The position numbers were made by a program, and so were the translations under genes. The notes below the pieces were generated by a model, which was not told the origin of the DNA, did not search any database, and saw only the letters and a list, made by a program, of their open reading frames with translations. Positions 59,523-64,000 of a stretch of DNA of 64,000 bases are shown one piece after another. Origin of the DNA: VAZQ01 sp036406655. GTDB taxonomy: Bacteria > Pseudomonadota > Alphaproteobacteria > Rhizobiales > Xanthobacteraceae. Location of the stretch: the NCBI GenBank assembly GCA_036406655.1, contig DASXAP010000204.1:14201-78200 (forward strand). The letters are read 5' to 3'. The first letter of the stretch is position 1; the number at the start of each line of letters is the position of its first letter.

Positions 59523-61094
59523 TCAGTCGAGCGGCCGCCACGCGCGGCCATCGCGCGCCAGCAGCTCGTGAGCCGCGGCGGGCCCGTCGCTGCCGGCGAC
59601 ATAGTTCGGAAAGCCCCGTGGCGGATTGCTCGCCCAGGTTTCGAGAATGGGTTGCACGGCTTGCCAGCCGCCTTCGACGGTGTCGGCGCGCTGAAACAGC
59701 GTTGCATCGCCGATCATGCAGTCGTAGATCAGCGTCTCGTATCCAGTCTTGCAGGCGATCTTGAAGTAGGTCTTGTAAGCGAAGTCCATGCTGACGGTAT
59801 TGAGCGTCATGGCCGGACCCGGATGCTTTGCGGCGAACTCCAGCGCGATACCCTCATCTGGCTGAATGCGAAGGATCATCCAGTTCGGATGCATTCGCTC
59901 GACATTGGTGCCGCGGAACAGCGCATATGGCGCTTGGTGAAAGCGGATCGCGATCTCGGTCGATCGGCGTTTCATATATTTGCCGGTGCGCAGGTAGAAC
60001 GGCACGCCGGCCCAGCGCCAATTGTCGATGTTCAGCCTGCACGCGATATATGTCTCGGTCGTCGAGCTCGGCGCCACATCGGGCTCCTGGCGATACGCCC
60101 GAACCTGCCTGCCCAGCACCCGGCCAACGTCATACTGACCGCGCACGACATCCTCGAGCACCAGGGCCGGATCGAGCGGCTTGATGGCCTGAATGACCTC
60201 GGTCTTCTTGGCGCGGACCGCGTCGGCATCGAAAGAGATCGGCGGCTCCATCGCCGTCATCGCCAGCAGCTGAAACACGTGGTTGGGCACCATGTCGCGC
60301 AGCGCGCCGGTCTTCTCGTAGAACTTGCCGCGGTGCTCGACGCCGACCGTCTCGGCAACCGTGATCTGAACATGGTCGATCTGCTGGCGGTTCCAGAGCG
60401 GCTCGAACAGGCCGTTGGCAAAACGCAGCGCCATGATGTTCTGGACTGTCTCTTTGCCGAGGAAATGGTCGATCCGATAGATCTGATGCTCCTTCAGCGT
60501 TCTCAGAATCTCGGCGTTGAGGGCTTTGGCCGAAGCCAGGTCGTGACCGAAGGGCTTTTCGATGATGACTCGACGCCATTGACCGGCACTCTCCGTCGTG
60601 AGATTCGCGGCTCCAAGCGCGGCGACCGCCGGACCAAAGAAGCGGTCGGCGACCGCGAGATAGAACAGGCGGTTGCCTCCGGTACCGGCCGTCTTGTCCA
60701 ATCCCGCCAGATGCTCGCCCAGCCGGCGATAAGTCTCCGGATTGTTGAGATCGCCGGACAGATAGCTCATCCGCTCGGTGAGCCATTGCCATGTCGCCTC
60801 GGCAAATTCGTCGAGATGGAACTCGCCGTCACGGGCGACGTATCCTCTCATTGCCTCGGTCAGGTGCGCGCACCATTGCTCGGCGCTCATCTCGGTCAGG
60901 TCGACCCCGACGAGACGAAACTCTCCGGACAGCTGATGATCGTTTGCCAGGTTGTAGAGTGCGGGCACGACGAGCCGCTTCGTCAGGTCGCCGGCTGCAC
61001 CGAAAATCACCATCGCGCAGGGCGGCGCCGTGCTGGTGCTCGCGCTCCGCTGCGCAGCTTCTGGTCGGGTGCGGCTGTGGGGCCTCTCTAGCAT
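59523..61094 (-). CDS. zwf: Glucose-6-phosphate 1-dehydrogenase
   Basis: Oxidises glucose-6-P to 6-phosphogluconolactone with NADP+, opening both the oxidative pentose-phosphate and Entner-Doudoroff routes. The 523-residue protein shows the dinucleotide motif VIFGAAGDLTKRLVVPALYN near residue 29, VIIEKPFGHDLASA near 175 and the active site YRIDHFLGKETVQN near 205. It begins at ATG 61094, 47 bp after the tkt stop. Confidence 0.96.
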   Translation of the reverse strand: MLERPHSRTRPEAAQRSASTSTAPPCAMVIFGAAGDLTKRLVVPALYNLANDHQLSGEFRLVGVDLTEMSAEQWCAHLTEAMRGYVARDGEFHLDEFAEATWQWLTERMSYLSGDLNNPETYRRLGEHLAGLDKTAGTGGNRLFYLAVADRFFGPAVAALGAANLTTESAGQWRRVIIEKPFGHDLASAKALNAEILRTLKEHQIYRIDHFLGKETVQNIMALRFANGLFEPLWNRQQIDHVQITVAETVGVEHRGKFYEKTGALRDMVPNHVFQLLAMTAMEPPISFDADAVRAKKTEVIQAIKPLDPALVLEDVVRGQYDVGRVLGRQVRAYRQEPDVAPSSTTETYIACRLNIDNWRWAGVPFYLRTGKYMKRRSTEIAIRFHQAPYALFRGTNVERMHPNWMILRIQPDEGIALEFAAKHPGPAMTLNTVSMDFAYKTYFKIACKTGYETLIYDCMIGDATLFQRADTVEGGWQAVQPILETWASNPPRGFPNYVAGSDGPAAAHELLARDGRAWRPLD

Positions 61095-61141
61095 CGATCG
61101 GCCCGATTATGTGCTCGGTCCACCGGCATTCTCGCAGTTCA

Positions 61142-63235
61142 TCAAGCGCCGTGCCTGTTGCGGCCCAGCAGCTCCATGGCGACGGAGACGACGCGTTCAG
61201 GCTCGAAGCCGAACTTGCGCTGCAACTCCTTCAGTGGTGCCGAAGCGCCGAAGGTTTTCATGCCGATGACGCGGCCGGCGGAGCCGACATAGCGGTCCCA
61301 GCCCAGCACCGATCCCTGCTCGACGGCCACGCGCGCTTTCACCGCGGGCAGCAGGACATCGTCCCGATAGGACTGCGGTTGTTGCTCGAAAATGTCCCAG
61401 GAGGGCATCGAGACAACGCGAGATCGAATCCCCTGCGCCGTCAGCGCTTCGTGGGCCGGGATGACCAGGGCAACCTCGCTCCCCGAAGCAATGAGGATGA
61501 TCTCGGGAGAGCCGTCGGGAGCGTCCGCCATGACATAAGCACCGCGCGCGACACCCGCGGCCGATGCATATTTGCGGCGATCGAACGTCGGCAGCGGCTG
61601 GCGCGAAAGCGCAATCACCGCCGGCTGGTGGCGCAGCTGCATGATGTAGCGATATGCTTCGACGACCTCGTTCGCATCCGCCGGCCGGAGCACGACCAGG
61701 CCGGGAATGGCGCGCAACGAGATCAACTGCTCGACCGGCTGATGCGTCGGTCCATCTTCGCCGTCGCCCATGGCATCGTGCGTGAGGACGAGAATGGTCG
61801 GCAGCTCCATGAGGGCGGAGAGCCGGATGGCCGGCCGGGCGTAATCGCTGAAGATGACGAACGTCGATCCAAAGGCGCGCAGCTTCGAAAGCGACAGGCC
61901 GTTGATGATCGCCACCATCGCGTGCTCGCGGATGCCGAAGTGCATATTGCGGCCATCAGGCGTGCCGGGCTCGAATTCCCCGGCACCGGGGAATTTGAGC
62001 GCTGTCCTGTTTGACGATGCGAGATCGGCCGAGCCGCCCAGGAACCAGGGAATATTCCGGGCCAGAACATTGAGCACCTGGCTCGAGGCATCGCGCCCGG
62101 CGATTCCCTTCGCATCCGCCGGAAAGCTCGGCAGGTTGCGATCCCATCCGGCGGGCAGCTCCCGCAGCTGCATCTGATCGATCTCCGTCGCGAGGTCGGG
62201 GAAGCGCGCACGGTATTCGGCAAGCATCGCTTCCCAGTCGCGCCGCGCCTTGCCGCCCCGCTGACCAATGCCGTCGGCGAAGTGCTCCATGACTCCCTCA
62301 GGCACGAGGAACTTGGCGTCCTCCGGCCAGTGGTAGGCGCGCTTGACGAGCCGCACCTCGTCCTCGCCCAACGGCTCACCATGAGCTGCAGAGGTATCGA
62401 CCCTGTGCGGAGACCCGTATCCGATATGGCTGTCGAGAATGATCAGGGTCGGCCGGTCTTTTGTCTTGCGGAAGACCGCCAGCGCCTCCTCGATGCTTTC
62501 GAGATCGTTGGCATCGCCGACCCGCAGCACATTCCAGTGGTAGGCGCGAAAGCGCGCGCCGACATCCTCGGTAAACGTGATGCGGGTCTTGCCGTCGATG
62601 GTGATGTGATTGTTGTCATAGATCCAGCACAGATCGTCGAGCGCAAGATGGCCGGCAAGCGAGGCTGCCTCCGAGCCGACGCCCTCCATCAGGCAACCGT
62701 CCCCGCAAACAACGTATATTTTGTAGTCGAACAGCTCGAAGCCGGGCTTGTTGTAGCGGCTGGCGAGCCATTTGCGGGCGATGGCCATGCCGACGCTGGT
62801 GGCGATGCCCTGGCCGAGCGGACCTGTCGTCGTCTCCACGCCCGAGACCCAGTGATATTCCGGATGCCCCGGGGCTTTGCTGCCGAGCTGGCGGAAATGG
62901 CGAATATCGTCGAGCGTGACCGCGGGCTCGCCGAGCCGCTCGTATTGCGCATTCACGGCGCGCGTGCCCGTCAGATACAATACCGACCACAGCAGCATCG
63001 AGGCGTGACCGTTCGACAGGACGAAGCGATCGCGATCTGGCCAGATCGGGTCCTGCGGATCGAAGCGCATGACCTCGTTCCAGATCGTGTAGATCAGCGG
63101 CGCGAGCGCCATTGGCGTGCCGGGATGGCCCGACTTCGCCTGCTGGACGGCATCGATCGAGAGCGTTCGGATCGTATTGATGGCAAGCTCATCGAGCTCC
63201 TGGCTGGTCAGACCTTTCGGCTTCGCTTGCAACAT
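61142..63235 (-). CDS. tkt: Transketolase
   Basis: The thiamin-diphosphate enzyme that moves two-carbon units between sugar phosphates. All parts of a 697-residue transketolase are present: QAKSGHPGTPMALAPL near residue 36, the ThDP motif beginning V-C-G-D-G-C-L-M-E-G and reaching NNHITIDGKTRITF, the T-H-D-A-M-G-D-G-E-D-G-P-T-H-Q-P loop near 470 and the closing M-K-T-F-G-A-S-A-P. ATG 63235 lies 18 bp after gnd, in the same operon. Confidence 0.97.
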   Translation of the reverse strand: MLQAKPKGLTSQELDELAINTIRTLSIDAVQQAKSGHPGTPMALAPLIYTIWNEVMRFDPQDPIWPDRDRFVLSNGHASMLLWSVLYLTGTRAVNAQYERLGEPAVTLDDIRHFRQLGSKAPGHPEYHWVSGVETTTGPLGQGIATSVGMAIARKWLASRYNKPGFELFDYKIYVVCGDGCLMEGVGSEAASLAGHLALDDLCWIYDNNHITIDGKTRITFTEDVGARFRAYHWNVLRVGDANDLESIEEALAVFRKTKDRPTLIILDSHIGYGSPHRVDTSAAHGEPLGEDEVRLVKRAYHWPEDAKFLVPEGVMEHFADGIGQRGGKARRDWEAMLAEYRARFPDLATEIDQMQLRELPAGWDRNLPSFPADAKGIAGRDASSQVLNVLARNIPWFLGGSADLASSNRTALKFPGAGEFEPGTPDGRNMHFGIREHAMVAIINGLSLSKLRAFGSTFVIFSDYARPAIRLSALMELPTILVLTHDAMGDGEDGPTHQPVEQLISLRAIPGLVVLRPADANEVVEAYRYIMQLRHQPAVIALSRQPLPTFDRRKYASAAGVARGAYVMADAPDGSPEIILIASGSEVALVIPAHEALTAQGIRSRVVSMPSWDIFEQQPQSYRDDVLLPAVKARVAVEQGSVLGWDRYVGSAGRVIGMKTFGASAPLKELQRKFGFEPERVVSVAMELLGRNRHGA

Positions 63236-63253
63236 CGGCGTTTCCCTCCGCTG

Positions 63254-64000
63254 TCATCCGGCCCGCTTCGCGGGCGGCTTTTCGATGTGCCCGCCGAATT
63301 GGTAACGCATGGCGGAAAGCAGCTTGTCGGCGAAGTCTGCATTTCCGCGTGAGCTGAACCGTTCATAGAGCGCCGCCGAGAGCACATGCGCCGGCACGCC
63401 CTCGTCGATGGCCGCCTTGATCGTCCAGCGGCCTTCGCCCGAGTCGGAGACGCGCCCGGAGAATTTGCTCAGCGCGGGATCCTCGGTCAGCGACGCCGCG
63501 GTGAGATCGAGCAGCCAGGACGCGATCACGCTGCCGCGCCGCCAGACCTCTGCGATGTCGGCCAGGTTGAAGTCGTATTTGTAATGCTCGGGATCGCGCA
63601 GCGGCGTGGTCTCTGCATCGATCGCGCCGGTCTTCGTGCCGATATTGGCGGCTTCGAGCACCCCGAGCCCTTCGGCATAAGCCGCCATCACTCCGTATTC
63701 GATTCCGTTGTGGACCATCTTGACGAAATGGCCGGCACCATGCGGTCCGCAACGCAGATAGCCCTGCTCGGATGTGCCGTTGGCCCTTTCGCGGCCCGGT
63801 GTGCGCGGAATATTGCCGCGACCCGGCGCAAGCGTGACGAAGATCGGGTCGAGGCGCTGCACGACTTCGACGTCGCCGCCGATCATCATGCAATATCCGC
63901 GTTCCAGCCCCCAGATGCCGCCGCTCGTGCCGACGTCGACGTAGTCGATACCCATGCCCTGAAGCCGCTTGGCGCGCTCGATGTCGTCCCGGTAATAGGA
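63254..64000 (-). CDS. gnd: 6-phosphogluconate dehydrogenase (decarboxylating), 5' end beyond the window
   Basis: Converts 6-phosphogluconate to ribulose-5-P and CO2. The visible ~248 residues include DVGTSGGIWGLERGYCMMIG and the substrate motif G-H-F-V-K-M-V-H-N-G-I-E-Y-G, then EVWRRGSVIASWLLDL. The end is short, in keeping with the ~300-330-residue YqeC/GndA-like form instead of the ~470-residue dimeric enzyme. The N-terminal Rossmann fold lies off the window edge. It is the first visible gene of the leftward operon. Confidence 0.95.
   Translation of the reverse strand, partial: SYYRDDIERAKRLQGMGIDYVDVGTSGGIWGLERGYCMMIGGDVEVVQRLDPIFVTLAPGRGNIPRTPGRERANGTSEQGYLRCGPHGAGHFVKMVHNGIEYGVMAAYAEGLGVLEAANIGTKTGAIDAETTPLRDPEHYKYDFNLADIAEVWRRGSVIASWLLDLTAASLTEDPALSKFSGRVSDSGEGRWTIKAAIDEGVPAHVLSAALYERFSSRGNADFADKLLSAMRYQFGGHIEKPPAKRAG

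Overview
This 64 kb window reads as ordinary chromosome from a high-GC alphaproteobacterium, most likely of the Hyphomicrobiales (Rhizobiales; Bradyrhizobium-like or a soil relative). The reasons are the GC-rich codon use, the HutF branch of histidine breakdown, an HWE-type histidine kinase, orphan TctC/Bug receptors, and intergenic palindromes of the 'CATGGCCGGGCTTGTCC' type that I associate with these genomes. I see no transposase, phage gene, tRNA, rRNA or CRISPR array. Gene density is high, and many starts overlap the preceding stop by 4 bp (ATGA or GTGA).

Layout. 1-4160: the 3'-truncated gene for the ABC-F translation factor EttA, a D-2-hydroxyacid dehydrogenase and a proline-rich L,D-transpeptidase. 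4366-15417: a possible catabolic island. A long minus-strand run holds an NMT1/SsuA-type ABC transporter interrupted by a VapBC module, a degenerate M24 enzyme, an Ldh-type dehydrogenase, a TIGR02444 protein and a carboxymuconolactone-decarboxylase (CMD) protein. Next come a plus-strand MetE-like methyltransferase and a second CMD protein, then a divergent pair resembling the two succinyl-CoA synthetase subunits. 15554-28828: a Wzx/Wzy-type exopolysaccharide locus (initiating phosphotransferase, Wzz, Wza, WecG/TagA and GT4 glycosyltransferases, GNAT-like protein, Wzy, GH5 hydrolase, Wzx, FAD oxidoreductase). 28856-33589: an orphan TctC receptor, a taurine/nitrate-type ABC transporter and an SDR. 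33738-39751: histidine utilisation (hutU, hutH and hutI, with hutF divergent). 39935-41718: a DUF697 protein, a 4'-phosphopantetheinyl transferase and a PsiF-like protein. 41998-46188: amino-sugar and wall recycling (murQ divergent from a BadF-type kinase, a SIS deaminase and nagA). 46212-55757: two M15-type peptidases, a TctC receptor, an HWE kinase, a frameshifted gene, a PPOX protein, a secreted hydrolase-like protein and an MFS transporter. 55892-64000: a compact pentose-phosphate operon reading gnd, tkt, zwf, HAD phosphatase, pgl, rpe and an rpiA-gntK fusion.

How the parts work together. The pentose-phosphate operon encodes every step from glucose-6-phosphate to pentose phosphates, plus transketolase and gluconate entry through the fused kinase. 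The Nag/Mur cluster would turn MurNAc-6-P and GlcNAc into fructose-6-phosphate. The hut genes take histidine to N-formylglutamate; the last enzyme, HutG, is not in the window. The most noteworthy items are the RpiA-GntK fusion, a charged 17-residue repeat array in a secreted M15 peptidase, an M24 protein that has lost canonical metal ligands within an uncharacterised catabolic locus, and the VapBC pair inside an ABC-transporter operon.
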